Below, piece after piece: positions 25,138-35,518 of a DNA stretch of 64,000 nt (position 1 is its first letter; each line of letters starts with the position of its first letter). Both the position numbers and the translations under genes were made by a program. Source of the stretch: Reyranella sp. (GTDB lineage: Bacteria > Pseudomonadota > Alphaproteobacteria > Reyranellales > Reyranellaceae); contig NZ_JAFKJN010000008.1 of the NCBI RefSeq assembly GCF_017305915.1, positions 186,001 through 250,000 of the forward strand, written 5' to 3'. Below the pieces are notes generated by a model. The model made no database searches, had not been told where the DNA came from, and saw only the letters and a program-made list of their open reading frames with translations.

Positions 25138-25374
25138 TCAGCCCCTCGGCGCCATGGTGGTCAGTTTCAGGGCATGCAGAACGCCGCCCATGCGCTCGCC
25201 CAGCGCCCGATAGACCATCTGGTGCTGCTGGATCTTGCTCTTGCCGACAAAAGCCGGCGAAACGACGGTCGCCGCCCAATGGTCGCCGTCGCCCGCAAGG
25301 TCCTGCATCTCGACCTCGGCGTCGGGAATGCCCTGCTTGATCAGGGCGACGATGTCTTCGGCGGCCATCGGCAT
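25138..25374 (-). CDS. bolA: BolA-family protein
   Basis: A 78-aa protein with a class II KH-like fold. The family signature lies in SKIQQHQMVYRALGERMGG, and HALKLTT follows. The conserved His of the signature is a cluster ligand in Grx-BolA complexes. It is shorter than E. coli BolA and closer to the IbaG/YrbA subgroup. It lies between purL (13 nt upstream) and grxD (38 nt downstream) on one strand, so all three are probably cotranscribed. Confidence 0.93.
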   Translation of the reverse strand: MPMAAEDIVALIKQGIPDAEVEMQDLAGDGDHWAATVVSPAFVGKSKIQQHQMVYRALGERMGGVLHALKLTTMAPRG

Positions 25375-25387
25375 GGCTCAAAACCCC

Positions 25388-27654
<2,267 letters not shown>

Positions 27655-27658
<4 letters not shown>

Positions 27659-28344
27659 GACAGCGCCTCGACCAGTCCCTCGAACAACGCCTTGCCGTCG
27701 CAGCCGCCGAACAGCGGCTCCACGGCGTTCTCCGGGTGCGGCATCAGGCCCATCACCGTCTTGCTCTCGTTGAACACGCCGGCGATGTTGCGGATCGAGC
27801 CGTTCGGGTTGCCGCTGCCGTCGACCGTGCCGTCGGGCGCACAGTAGCGGAAGGCGATCTGGCCGCGATCCTCGAGCCGCTTCAGGGTGTCGGCGTCGGC
27901 GAAGTAGTTGCCCTCGGCATGAGCGACCGGGACCTTGATCACCTGGCCGGCTTGGTAGCGGTTGGTGAACAGGCTCTGGCTGGTCTCGACCTTGAGATGC
28001 ACGTCGCCGCAGACGAACTTGAGCTTCTCGTTGCGCATCAGCACGCCGGGCACCAGGCCCGCTTCGGCGGCGATCTGGAAGCCGTTGCAGATGGCCAGCA
28101 CCGGCACGCCCTGCGCCGCGCGCTTCTTCACCTCGGCCATCACCGGCGACTGCGCCGCCATGGCGCCGCAGCGCAGATAGTCGCCGTAGGAGAAGCCGCC
28201 CGGCAGCACGATCAGGTCGGTCTTCTCGAAGTCGCCGTCGCCGTGCCAGACCATCTGGGGCTTGCGGCCGGTGACCAGCTCGATCGCCTGCGCGACATCG
28301 CCCTCGCGGTTCGAGCCGGGGAAGACGAGGACCGCCGCTTTCAT
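27655..28344 (-). CDS. purQ: Phosphoribosylformylglycinamidine synthase subunit PurQ
   Basis: A 229-aa class I glutamine amidotransferase that supplies ammonia to PurL. The nucleophile is Cys86 in VLAICNGFQ; the His/Glu pair is in the C-terminal [11 protein letters not shown]. The start ATG 28344 gives [12 protein letters not shown], the conserved N-terminus; the frame continues upstream only into purS. It overlaps purS by 1 nt and purL by 4 nt, consistent with tight translational coupling of the complex. Confidence 0.97.
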
Positions 28345-28583
28345 CAGATCATCTCGATCGAGTAGTTCTCGATCACCGTGTTGGCGAGGAGCTTCTTGCA
28401 CATGTCCTCGACCCGGGCCTTGGCCTTCGCCTTGTCGGTCTCGGCGATCTCCAGCTCGATGACCTTGCCCTGGCGGACGTCGCCCACTTCGGGGAAGCCG
28501 AGGCGATTGAGGGAATGTCCGATGGCCTTGCCCTGGGGGTCGAGCACGCCGTTCTTCAGGGTCACGTGAACTCTAGCTTTCAT
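28344..28583 (-). CDS. purS: Phosphoribosylformylglycinamidine synthase subunit PurS
   Basis: A 79-aa subunit that bridges PurQ and PurL and helps channel ammonia. [20 protein letters not shown] is the standard N-terminus, with the LDPQG motif followed by [13 protein letters not shown]. It sits between purC (21 nt upstream) and purQ (1-nt overlap), all on the minus strand. Confidence 0.96.
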   Translation of the reverse strand: MKARVHVTLKNGVLDPQGKAIGHSLNRLGFPEVGDVRQGKVIELEIAETDKAKAKARVEDMCKKLLANTVIENYSIEMI

Positions 28584-28604
28584 GGGGGGCTTTCATCTCA
28601 CCTC

Positions 28605-29369
28605 TTATTGGAGCGTCGTCGGGCCGCGCACGTCGCCGGGGCCCTGGTCGATCAAAATGCCCAGCCGGCGGGCCACCTCTTGATACGCCTCCTCGACCTT
28701 GCCGAGGTCGCGGCGGAAGCGGTCCTTGTCCATCTTCTCGTTGGTGCGCAGGTCCCACAGCCGGCAGGAATCCGGGCTGATCTCGTCGGCAAGCACGATG
28801 CGGACCATGTCCTCCTCATATAGGCGGCCGAACTCGATCTTGAAGTCGACCAGCTTGATGCCGCAGCCGAGGAACAGGCCGAACAGGAAGTCGTTCACGC
28901 GCAGGGTCAGTGCGACGATGTCGTCGAGATCCTGCGGCGTCGCCCAGCCGAAGGCGGTGATGTGCTCCTCGGTGACCATCGGGTCGCCGAGCTGGTCGTT
29001 CTTGTAGAAGAACTCCATGATCGAGCGCGGCAGCTGGGTGCCTTCCTCGACCCCGAAACGCTTGGCGAAGGAGCCGGCTGCGACATTGCGCACCACCACC
29101 TCGAGCGGGATGATCTCGACCTGTCGGATGAGCTGCTCGCGCATGTTCAGGCGGCGGATGAAATGGGTCGGCACGCCGATCTCGCCGAGCTTGGTCATCA
29201 GGAACTCGGAGATCCGGTTGTTGATCACCCCCTTGCCGGTGATCGTGCCTTTTTTTTGGTTGTTGAACGCGGTCGCGTCGTCCTTGAAGTACTGGACGAT
29301 GGTCCCGGGCTCTGGCCCCTCGAACAAGGTCTTGGCCTTGCCCTCGTAGATGCGGCGGCGGCGGGACAT
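28605..29369 (-). CDS. purC: SAICAR synthase
   Basis: A 254-aa ATP-dependent ligase joining CAIR and aspartate in purine synthesis. The N-terminus [11 protein letters not shown] is the PurC signature, [10 protein letters not shown] contacts ATP, and VDFKIEFGR and [14 protein letters not shown] are the two family patterns. The start ATG 29369 has AGGAGT a few bases upstream on the minus strand. It is the first gene of the purC-purS-purQ-purL-bolA-grxD run. The Lys-Lys codons of QKKG form a run of eight A residues, unusual in this GC-rich DNA. Confidence 0.97.
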   Translation of the reverse strand: MSRRRRIYEGKAKTLFEGPEPGTIVQYFKDDATAFNNQKKGTITGKGVINNRISEFLMTKLGEIGVPTHFIRRLNMREQLIRQVEIIPLEVVVRNVAAGSFAKRFGVEEGTQLPRSIMEFFYKNDQLGDPMVTEEHITAFGWATPQDLDDIVALTLRVNDFLFGLFLGCGIKLVDFKIEFGRLYEEDMVRIVLADEISPDSCRLWDLRTNEKMDKDRFRRDLGKVEEAYQEVARRLGILIDQGPGDVRGPTTLQ

Positions 29370-29470
29370 TTGCTACTCCTGTGCGGACGGCCGGCACCGT
29401 CCGCCCCCTTGCAGGGTATCGGGCCGGAATATGGCGGAAACCCCATGGAACGGGATTGGGGAAAAATCCA

Positions 29471-29499
29471 TTGAAAAAGGTGACGCAGACGTCATAAAT
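29471..29499 (+). promoter_or_regulatory. Candidate promoter for the ferritin-like gene at 29523
   Basis: TTGAAA at 29471-29476 and CATAAAT at 29493-29499 are 16 nt apart, a reasonable sigma-70 match. The segment is visibly AT-rich compared with the flanking genes. GGGAGG at about 29512-29517 is the likely ribosome binding site. A hairpin GCGGACGG/CCGTCCGC around 29385-29406 lies further upstream in the divergent region. Confidence 0.45.
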
Positions 29500-29522
29500 C
29501 GGATGGGAACGGGAGGCCCCAC

Positions 29523-30644
29523 ATGGCCCAGCAGATCACGTACGACAAGGCCTATGACGCGGTCGCGCCGGAAGATTTTCCGGCCATGCTCGAGGTGCCG
29601 CGCTACGGCCGCCGCAGCGACGCCTTCGACGGCATCATTTCGGCCACCCACGACCATTTCTGGGACCCGTTCGACAAGAGCTACATCGACTTCGACCAGC
29701 CGTTCGACCTGGCGAGCCAGCAGATCATGCCGTCGGACACCATCATCGAGTTGCGTTGCGAGGCGGTGACGGCCCGGCTGGACGAGCGGCAGAGGGTCCG
29801 GCTGGCCAACGACGTCACCCACTGGTCGCTCTCGAACCTGCTGCACGGCGAGCAGGGGGCGCTGTCGCTGTCGGCCAGCCTGTGCCACGTGCTGGTCGAT
29901 CCGGGCGCGCAGGAATATGCCGCCAACCAGGCGCGCGAAGAGGCCCGCCACGTTGCCGGCTTCACCCGCTACATCGCCAGCCGCTGGGGCGCGCCGCTGC
30001 CGGTCGGCAAGACGATCGAGACGGTGCTGAAGGATCTGGTCAGCACGCCGGAGGTCTACAAGAAGATCGTCGGCATGCAGATGCTGATCGAGGGCATCGC
30101 CATGGGTGCCTTCGCGACCTTCAACGCCAAGACCGCCGATCCCGTCCTGCGCCGGCTGGTGCAGCTCGTCATGAGCGACGAGGCGTTCCATCACCGCTTC
30201 GGCCGGCTGTGGGCGGCCAAGACCATCCGGCACCTCAGCGACGAGGAGCACAAGAAGGTCGAGGACTGGTCGGCGCAGCTCTTCCAGATGCTGCTGTTCA
30301 ACCTGATCAACAGCGAGCAGAAGCAGGTGATCTATGCCAAGTACGGCCTGCACTGGGAATGGGTGCGCGACGCCCTGAAGGACACCTTCGGCGACGAGGA
30401 GCGGCGCGCCCAGCTCAAGGAGAGCACCAACATCTTCCGCGTCCTGATCAAGACGCTGCTGCATGCCGGCATCATCACCTCGCGCACCGCGCCGCTCTAC
30501 GCGGTGTGGGTCGACATGGAGGAGCTCAAGGCCGAGGGCGACGCCATCCCGGGCGACGTCGTCGCCGACGAGATGCTGGTCGTGCTGCGCGAGATCAACG
30601 CCAAGCGCCGCCGCATCGGCGCCAAGGACGTGGCGGCGGCCTAA
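29523..30644 (+). CDS. Di-iron ferritin-like (R2/PaaA-like) protein
   Basis: A 373-aa helical-bundle protein with a full set of di-iron ligands: Glu110 (LLHGEQ), Glu140/His143 (EEARH), Glu190 (MLIEGIAM) and Glu220/His223 (SDEAFHH). The pattern ExxH twice with two further Glu residues is that of ribonucleotide reductase R2, R2-like oxidases and bacterial multicomponent monooxygenases. I see no clear radical Tyr motif, and no NrdA gene is adjacent, so a class I reductase subunit is doubtful. It is divergent from purC. It is probably an oxygen-activating enzyme of unknown substrate. Confidence 0.7.
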   Translation: MAQQITYDKAYDAVAPEDFPAMLEVPRYGRRSDAFDGIISATHDHFWDPFDKSYIDFDQPFDLASQQIMPSDTIIELRCEAVTARLDERQRVRLANDVTHWSLSNLLHGEQGALSLSASLCHVLVDPGAQEYAANQAREEARHVAGFTRYIASRWGAPLPVGKTIETVLKDLVSTPEVYKKIVGMQMLIEGIAMGAFATFNAKTADPVLRRLVQLVMSDEAFHHRFGRLWAAKTIRHLSDEEHKKVEDWSAQLFQMLLFNLINSEQKQVIYAKYGLHWEWVRDALKDTFGDEERRAQLKESTNIFRVLIKTLLHAGIITSRTAPLYAVWVDMEELKAEGDAIPGDVVADEMLVVLREINAKRRRIGAKDVAAA

Positions 30645-30795
30645 GTCCGATTGCTGCCGTTTTCGGCCGTTTTCGCCGTCTTTGTCGAAGGCGAGTACGG
30701 TCGGAACGCCAAGTCTTTGAGTTGGCGGGATTCTTCGCCGCAGCCCGGCGAGGGAAAACCGCGATGAACGGTCGAAAACGGTCGGCAACGGCCGA
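30645..30795. repeat. 10-bp-phased repeats, locus 1
   Basis: Within this gene-free stretch, CCGTTTTCGG and CCGTTTTCGC lie head to tail at 30657-30676, and AACGG begins three times at exact 10-bp spacing, at 30767, 30777 and 30787, in the opposite sense. Similar AAATGG units at nearly the same spacing occur at 58587-58631. The spacing equals about one helical turn. No reading frame of merit is present between 30645 and 31024. Confidence 0.6.
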
Positions 30796-30887
30796 ATCGC
30801 TGAGGGACGTTGAAGGGGCGGCATCTTGGACTTCTGCTTGCGGTCTCGATGGTGCAAGCAGGATAGGCGCCTCCCGCCCAAGCACCT

Positions 30888-30956
30888 ATTTTGGGCAATG
30901 GCTGCGATTTTTTGCCAAGGAAATCAGGGACCGATTCCCGTTCCATTGCCCATAAT
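30888..30956. repeat. ATTATGGGCAATGG inverted repeat, locus 1
   Basis: Arms ATTTTGGGCAATGG (30888-30901) and CCATTGCCCATAAT (30943-30956) pair with a single mismatch around a 41-nt spacer. A second element at 58394-58462 has perfect arms and exactly the same spacer length. On either side here are CTATCCTG (in the reverse direction) and a perfect TTATCCACA at 30976-30984. The rest of the 380-bp gap (30645-31024) has no gene. Confidence 0.75.
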
Positions 30957-31024
30957 GAGGCTCGCTCATACAGGCTTATCCACACCCGAATAGGCATCTC
31001 GAAGCGAAGGTGATCCGAAGTGGT

Positions 31025-31417
31025 CTAAGCGGCTCGCCGCGGATGCGCTTGCTTGATCCGCGACGGCCGGATCAGGATGTCCGTCGAGATGCCGAGCTTG
31101 TCGTGCAGTCGTCGGATCATGTTGATCGACAGGCCGCGGCGGCGATTCAGCACTTCGGCAATGCGGGTGCGGCTGCCGACGATCCCCTCGAGGTCCTTGC
31201 GGCTGAGATTCTGCTGCTCCATCCGGAACTTGATCGCTTCGATAGGATCGGGCGGATCCATGGGAAAGTGCTGGCTCTCATAGACATCGATCAGGGTCGC
31301 CAGCACGTCCAGCCGGTCACCCTTGGCCGTACCGGCCTTCGCGCCCCACAGGCGCTCCACCTCGGCCAGAGCGGCCTCGTAGTCGGCTTCGGTGCGGATC
31401 GGTTTCACGTCACTCAT
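31025..31417 (-). CDS. higA: HigA-type antitoxin (XRE-family helix-turn-helix)
   Basis: A 130-aa antitoxin of the larger HigA type. The N-terminal half (YEAALAEVERLWGA and the acidic FPMDPPDPIEAIKF) neutralises the toxin, and the helix-turn-helix lies at about 68-110 with LSRKDLEGIVGSRTRIAEVL. It follows the toxin gene with an 8-nt overlap, the higBA order, in which the antitoxin represses the operon. The tail LIRPSRIKQAHPRRAA is basic. Confidence 0.88.
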   Translation of the reverse strand: MSDVKPIRTEADYEAALAEVERLWGAKAGTAKGDRLDVLATLIDVYESQHFPMDPPDPIEAIKFRMEQQNLSRKDLEGIVGSRTRIAEVLNRRRGLSINMIRRLHDKLGISTDILIRPSRIKQAHPRRAA

Positions 31418-31730
31418 ATCTGATCCTCCTCACATCGATGCGATCGTAGTCCCGGTGGGTGCCGATCCATTTGATCCAGACGATGCCCTTTTCGAAGTCG
31501 ACTGCCACGACAAGCCGATAGTCGTTGCCCTTGACGTTGAACACGACGCGATCCGCCGACACGATGCTGGCCGACGCATACAGTCGCTTGATATCGGCCG
31601 TGCTTGTCCACTGTGCCGTACGGACCTCGGTGAACCAGGCATCTAACGCTGCCTTCAACGCCGGCCGATCCTTGTGTCCCGCGCGGCTTTCGACAAATCG
31701 TCGAAGGGTTCGCCGGGCAATGATCCTCAT
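31410..31730 (-). CDS. higB: HigB-type mRNA interferase toxin
   Basis: A 106-aa RelE-superfamily toxin. The start ATG 31730 gives MRIIARRTLRRFVE, the standard HigB N-terminus; an upstream ATG at 31748 would add six residues. Conserved patches are ADIKRLYASASIV and FNVKGNDYRLVVAVDFEKG, then WIGTHRDYDRID near the C-terminus, where the His and Tyr are catalytic in this family. Cleavage of ribosome-bound mRNA is known for the family. The toxin precedes the antitoxin. Confidence 0.88.
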   Translation of the reverse strand: MRIIARRTLRRFVESRAGHKDRPALKAALDAWFTEVRTAQWTSTADIKRLYASASIVSADRVVFNVKGNDYRLVVAVDFEKGIVWIKWIGTHRDYDRIDVRRIRYE

Positions 31731-31773
31731 GTTCGTTCTTTGTATCATGCGCCCATTTTGGGTGCAAGGATAC

Positions 31774-32475
31774 CTATGGCTTGCGCGCCAGGACGAAGGC
31801 CGACAGGCCGGCGAGGCGGTTCATCGGGAACAGCGGCAGCTCGGCGGCGCACGCCGCCGCGAGCAAGCCGTTGCTGAGCGCGCCATGCTTCTTGAGGCTG
31901 CTGCGCGGCGTGCCGTCGCCGCGGGTGGCGAGGCGGACGGCGGCGGCGAGCGGGAAGATCAGGCCGAAGTAGTAGGCGCCCTTCACGATCTCCAACCCGC
32001 CGGTGCGCATCGCTTGCTCGATCTCGCCCAAAGTGTAGCGGCGCTTGTGCTCGAGGAAGACGTCGTGGCCGCTCCACAGCAAGCGGAACGCCGGCACGGT
32101 CACCAGGAAATGCGCGCCCGACGGCACCCTGGCCGCGTAATGGCGCACCAGGCCGGCGTCGTCGTCGACGTGCTCCAGCACGTCCATCATCAGCACCAGG
32201 TCGCAGTCGGTCGCGTCGCAGTCGCGCCGGTAGAGCACCGGCTTGCCGGCCTCGCTGTCGTCGCGGTCGTGCTCGTAGCCGATGTCGACGCAGAGCGCCG
32301 ATTGCGCGCCGTTGGCCAGCAGATGCCGCGAGAAGAAGCCCGAGCCGGCGCCGACATCGAGCAGGCGCTGCGGCCGCAGGGCGGCCACCATCCGGCGCAG
32401 CGCCGCCGCCTTGGCGCGGTAGTACCAGTGCCGGCCGATGTCGCCGCCCAGGATGTCCTCTTCCTTGAGGTCCAT
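31774..32475 (-). CDS. Class I SAM-dependent methyltransferase
   Basis: A 233-aa methyltransferase. SAM motif I is LLDVGAGSGFFSRHL at about residues 38-52, and LVLMMDVLEHVDDDAG is the motif IV region typical of UbiG/Methyltransf_11 types. The start ATG 32475 overlaps the stop of the glycosyltransferase gene (ATGA), so the two are coupled. The C-terminal half has hydrophobic segments (YYFGLIFPLAAAV) and may touch the membrane. It probably methylates a lipid-linked sugar or glycolipid made by its partner. Confidence 0.82.
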   Translation of the reverse strand: MDLKEEDILGGDIGRHWYYRAKAAALRRMVAALRPQRLLDVGAGSGFFSRHLLANGAQSALCVDIGYEHDRDDSEAGKPVLYRRDCDATDCDLVLMMDVLEHVDDDAGLVRHYAARVPSGAHFLVTVPAFRLLWSGHDVFLEHKRRYTLGEIEQAMRTGGLEIVKGAYYFGLIFPLAAAVRLATRGDGTPRSSLKKHGALSNGLLAAACAAELPLFPMNRLAGLSAFVLARKP

Positions 32476-33509
32476 CAGGCCTGCGGCGGTTGGGGGTCTT
32501 CGTAGACGCCCTCGACGACGTAGATCGGCCGGCCCTTCACCTCGAGGAACAGGCGGCCGAGATACTCGCCGATGATGCCGATCGACAGGAGCTGGATCGC
32601 GCCCATGCCCAGCACGGCGATCAACAGCGAGGCATAGCCGGGCGTGTCGATGCCGAAGATCAGCACCCGTCCGATGATGAAGAGGGCGTACAGCGCCGCG
32701 ATCGCCGCGATCGCGAGCCCGCCGTAGAACGAGGCCCGGAGCGGCACGGTCGAGAAGCTGACCACGCCGTCGAGCGCGAAGTTCCACAGCCGCCACAGGT
32801 TGAACTTGCTCGAGCCCGCGGCGCGCTGCGGCCGCTCGTAGGGCACGCCGACCGCGTTGAAGCCGACCCAGGCGAACAGCCCCTTCATGAAGCGGTTGCG
32901 CTCGGGCAACTGGCGCAGCACCTCGACCGCGCGGCGGTCGACCAGGCGGAAGTCGCCGACGTTGGGTGGGATGCGCACCGGCGACATGCGGTTGAACGCC
33001 CAGTAGAACCAGCCGGCCGACAGCCGCTTGCTCATGGTGTCCCAGGCCCGCTTCTGGCGCACGCCGTAGACGATGTCGTAGCCCTCGCGCCAGCGCTCGA
33101 TGAACGGGATGAACAGGTCGGGCGGATCCTGCAGGTCGATGTCCATCGGGATCAGGATGTCGCCCCGGGCATGGTCGATGCCGGCGGTCAGCGCCGCTTC
33201 CTTGCCGAAGTTGCGCGACAGGTTGACGATGCGGATGCGGGCATCGCGCCGGCCGCAGTCGAGCAGCCGGCTCAGCGTGTCGTCGCGCGAGCCGTCGTTC
33301 ACGAACACGATCTCGAAGCGCAGCCCGGCACGGTCGAGGAACGGCTCGACCGTGGTCAGGAAGATGTCGATCGATTCCTCTTCGTTGAACACCGGCACGA
33401 CCAGCGACAGCAGCGGATCGGCCGGCCGGCGGGCGCGCTGGACGGCGAGCTGGCGCTCGAGGGCGGACGACGACTTGGCCGGCAAGGGGGGCAGGGACGA
33501 GTCGGGCAC
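32475..33509 (-). CDS. Family 2 membrane glycosyltransferase (DPM1/GtrB/ArnC-like)
   Basis: A 344-aa glycosyltransferase. The GT-A domain begins LSLVVPVFNEEESIDIFL (about 35-52), with NDGSRDDT at 71-78 and the metal-binding MDIDLQDP at 122-129. Two TM helices near the C-terminus (about 260-315) and the GEYLGRLFLEVKGRPIYVV motif are as in polyprenyl-phosphate glycosyltransferases such as GtrB and ArnC. It likely transfers a sugar from a nucleotide donor to undecaprenyl phosphate at the inner membrane. A methyltransferase is encoded directly downstream. Confidence 0.9.
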   Translation of the reverse strand: MPDSSLPPLPAKSSSALERQLAVQRARRPADPLLSLVVPVFNEEESIDIFLTTVEPFLDRAGLRFEIVFVNDGSRDDTLSRLLDCGRRDARIRIVNLSRNFGKEAALTAGIDHARGDILIPMDIDLQDPPDLFIPFIERWREGYDIVYGVRQKRAWDTMSKRLSAGWFYWAFNRMSPVRIPPNVGDFRLVDRRAVEVLRQLPERNRFMKGLFAWVGFNAVGVPYERPQRAAGSSKFNLWRLWNFALDGVVSFSTVPLRASFYGGLAIAAIAALYALFIIGRVLIFGIDTPGYASLLIAVLGMGAIQLLSIGIIGEYLGRLFLEVKGRPIYVVEGVYEDPQPPQA

Positions 33510-33534
33510 GACCGCCAGTCTACACCATCGGCCG

Positions 33535-34077
33535 TCAGGCGACGACTTCGACCGCGCCGTTCAGGTCCATGATGCCGAGCTCGACCTTGAGGTCGGGATA
33601 GCGCTTGGCGACCTCGTCCCGGAACTGGTTGAGCACGCCGGCATGGGTCTTGGTCTCGAAGGCGGTGTCGGTCTTGATCCGGTCGCCGTAGGCGACCACG
33701 GCCGCGCCGCAGTCGCGGTGGGTGATCGCCACCACCCGCTTGATTTCGTGCAGGCCGTAGGAAATTTTCAGGTTGTCCCAGAAGGTCTTCTGCCAATCGG
33801 CGAAGACAGGGGCGACGATGCCGATCGGGCCGCCCGCGATGTTGAACTGACTGTACAGGTTCTGCCAGCCGCGGCTCGACATGTAGGCCCAGGTGTTGGT
33901 GGTGAAGCGCGGGTCGATGCACTTCACCAGCATTGCCTCGTAGCCCGTGTCGAGCGCCAGGGCGGGCGTGGTCAGGGTTGCGGCGGTTGCCGCGGCCGCG
34001 AAGCCGAAGCCGAGCGCGCGCCGGCGCGACAGCATTGCGAGACAGCCGCAGCCGGCATGGTGAAGCGTGTGGGTCAT
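33535..34077 (-). CDS. Exported beta-carbonic-anhydrase-like protein
   Basis: A 180-aa protein. A twin-arginine-like signal (SRRRALGFGFAAAATAAT, residues 17-34) follows a His/Cys-containing N-terminus, and the mature protein starts near residue 42. It keeps the beta-carbonic anhydrase zinc pattern Cys53-x-Asp55-x-Arg57 (KCIDPR) and His120-x-x-Cys123 (THRDCG). It is short, and the core region IAGGPIGIVAP differs from canonical AGN segments, so activity is uncertain. Beta-type enzymes are usually cytoplasmic. Its start overlaps the stop of the dehydratase gene by 4 nt. Confidence 0.72.
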   Translation of the reverse strand: MTHTLHHAGCGCLAMLSRRRALGFGFAAAATAATLTTPALALDTGYEAMLVKCIDPRFTTNTWAYMSSRGWQNLYSQFNIAGGPIGIVAPVFADWQKTFWDNLKISYGLHEIKRVVAITHRDCGAAVVAYGDRIKTDTAFETKTHAGVLNQFRDEVAKRYPDLKVELGIMDLNGAVEVVA

Positions 34078-34922
34078 CGGAAGGTGGCCTTTCCCAGTTG
34101 TGCCAATCCCCCTTTGGCGTTGGCAATCCAGGTCGTGAGCGAGCCGTCGGGCTCGCGGCGCGCCGCGACCGTGAGCGGCGCCCCGGCGAACACCGGTGAC
34201 AGCGCGCGGAACTCGAAGGTCGCGGGTGTCCTGGCGGGCGTGGCGCGGCGCGCCAGCTCGATCTGCAGCAGGCCCATCAGCGGCCCGTGCACGATCAGGC
34301 CGGGATAGCCCTCGACGCCGGTCACGTAGGGCTGGTCGTAGTGGATGCGATGGCCGTTGAAGGTCAGCGCCGAGAAGCGGAACAGCAGCACCGGATCGGG
34401 CACGATCGTCTTGGCGGTCGTGGAATCGGTCGGCGCGGCCTTGGGGTCGCGGACGGCCTCGCCGGGCTTGGCGGCCTCGCGATAGACGATGTCGTGCTCC
34501 TCGATCAGCGCCGTGCCGCGGGGCCCGGAGAGCGTATGTTGCACGGTGACGAACACCATCGCGCCCGTGGCGCCGGACTTGGGCTCGATCGACTTGATCG
34601 TCGAGACGCGCCTGGCGGTCTCGCCGATGCGGATCGGCTCGCCGTCGAAACGGAAGCGGCTGCCTGCCCACATGCGGCGCGGCAGGTCGATCGGCGGCAG
34701 GAAGTCGCCGCGCTCGCCATGGCCGTCCGGACCGATCTTCGATGCCGGCGCGACCTCGAGGAAATAGAGCCAGTGCCACAGCGGCGGCAGCGGATTGCCC
34801 ATGCGCGGCTCGGGATCGCGCTCGTCCAGGGTGGCGATCAGCGCCTTGGCCGGCCAGGGGGCGACGAAGTCCTCCACCGACTGGGTTCGGCCGATCCAGG
34901 AGCGCATGTCATCAAGCGGCAT
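34074..34922 (-). CDS. FAS1-like/MaoC-type dehydratase (mesaconyl-C4-CoA hydratase-like)
   Basis: A 282-aa hotdog-fold protein. The N-terminal half (WHWLYFLEVAPASKIGPDGH) and C-terminal half (HYDQPYVTGVEGYPGLIVHG) match the FAS1-like dehydratase family that includes HTD2 and mesaconyl-C4-CoA hydratase; HYD and HGP are in the positions of the MaoC catalytic region. It should hydrate or dehydrate an acyl-CoA. The start ATG 34922 gives MPLDDMRSWIGR, a conserved beginning. It is divergent from the ATPase zeta gene and upstream of the carbonic-anhydrase-like gene. Confidence 0.82.
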   Translation of the reverse strand: MPLDDMRSWIGRTQSVEDFVAPWPAKALIATLDERDPEPRMGNPLPPLWHWLYFLEVAPASKIGPDGHGERGDFLPPIDLPRRMWAGSRFRFDGEPIRIGETARRVSTIKSIEPKSGATGAMVFVTVQHTLSGPRGTALIEEHDIVYREAAKPGEAVRDPKAAPTDSTTAKTIVPDPVLLFRFSALTFNGHRIHYDQPYVTGVEGYPGLIVHGPLMGLLQIELARRATPARTPATFEFRALSPVFAGAPLTVAARREPDGSLTTWIANAKGGLAQLGKATFR

Positions 34923-35010
34923 GCCCTGATTCTGCCACTCCCGGCATGGGGTGGAAAGGCCGCGCCGTGCTGCTATAACCCGCCGCGACAGCCCCTGCGG
35001 AGCGCCTGAG

Positions 35011-35340
35011 ATGACGACGTTCGACGATCGCGAAAAAGCCCACGAGAACAAGTTCAGCCACGACATGGAGCTGCAGTTCAAGGCGCGCGCCCGCAAGAAC
35101 AAGATGTTGGGCCTGTGGGCCGCCGGCCTGATGGGCAGGAGCGGCGCCGATGCCGAGGCCTATGGCAACGAGATCGTGCTGGCCGACTTCGAGAAGCCGG
35201 GCGACCACGACGTCATCCACACCCTGATGCGCGACCTCGCCGCCGCCGGCAAGCCGACCGAGGAGCATACGATTCGCAGGCAGGGCGAGCGCTTCCTGGT
35301 CGAGGCGACCAAGCAGGTGATGAGCGAGGTGAAGAGGTAG
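35011..35340 (+). CDS. F1F0-ATPase inhibitor subunit zeta (DUF1476)
   Basis: A 109-aa helical protein beginning MTTFDDREKAHENKFSHD, the invariant start of the alphaproteobacterial zeta subunit. It inserts into F1 and blocks ATP hydrolysis in the reverse direction. The ATG 35011 matches the family start and length. The remainder (FKARARKNKMLGLWAAGLMG) is also conserved. The gene is monocistronic here and is a strong taxonomic marker for Alphaproteobacteria. Confidence 0.93.
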   Translation: MTTFDDREKAHENKFSHDMELQFKARARKNKMLGLWAAGLMGRSGADAEAYGNEIVLADFEKPGDHDVIHTLMRDLAAAGKPTEEHTIRRQGERFLVEATKQVMSEVKR

Positions 35341-35356
35341 CGCGCTTCAACGCAAT

Positions 35357-35490
35357 CTTCCCCATTCATATGGGGAAGTGCCCCCGTCTTACGGGGGCGA
35401 AGGGGTCGGAGGCCACGACCGCGTTGTCGCCGATGACCCCTCCGTCGGCGTAAGACGCCGACACCTCCCCATTTGAATGGGGAGGAGGGG
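35357..35490. repeat. Modular multi-hairpin element, copy A
   Basis: Bounded by CTTCCCCATT and AATGGGGAGG, this element contains hairpins CCCCAT/ATGGGG (35360-35375 region), CCCCCGT-CTT-ACGGGGG and GGCGT-AAG-ACGCC, plus the paired GGGGTC and GACCCC. Copy B at 43931-44067 has the same order of hairpins with different stem sequences. It occupies most of the 178-bp gap between the convergent zeta-subunit and purB genes. Confidence 0.8.
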
Positions 35491-35518
35491 CTGCGCGGCT
35501 CCCTTCAACGTCGTGTAA

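Noticed and set aside
29523..30644. Calling the ferritin-like gene nrdB.
   Set aside because: The di-iron ligands fit several families, no NrdA gene is adjacent and no radical Tyr motif was identified by eye.
30976..30984. Perfect DnaA box TTATCCACA, suggesting a replication origin.
   Set aside because: Only one box is present, with no dnaA, dnaN, parA or hemE gene nearby and no AT-rich unwinding region. It is mentioned as part of the repeat locus only.
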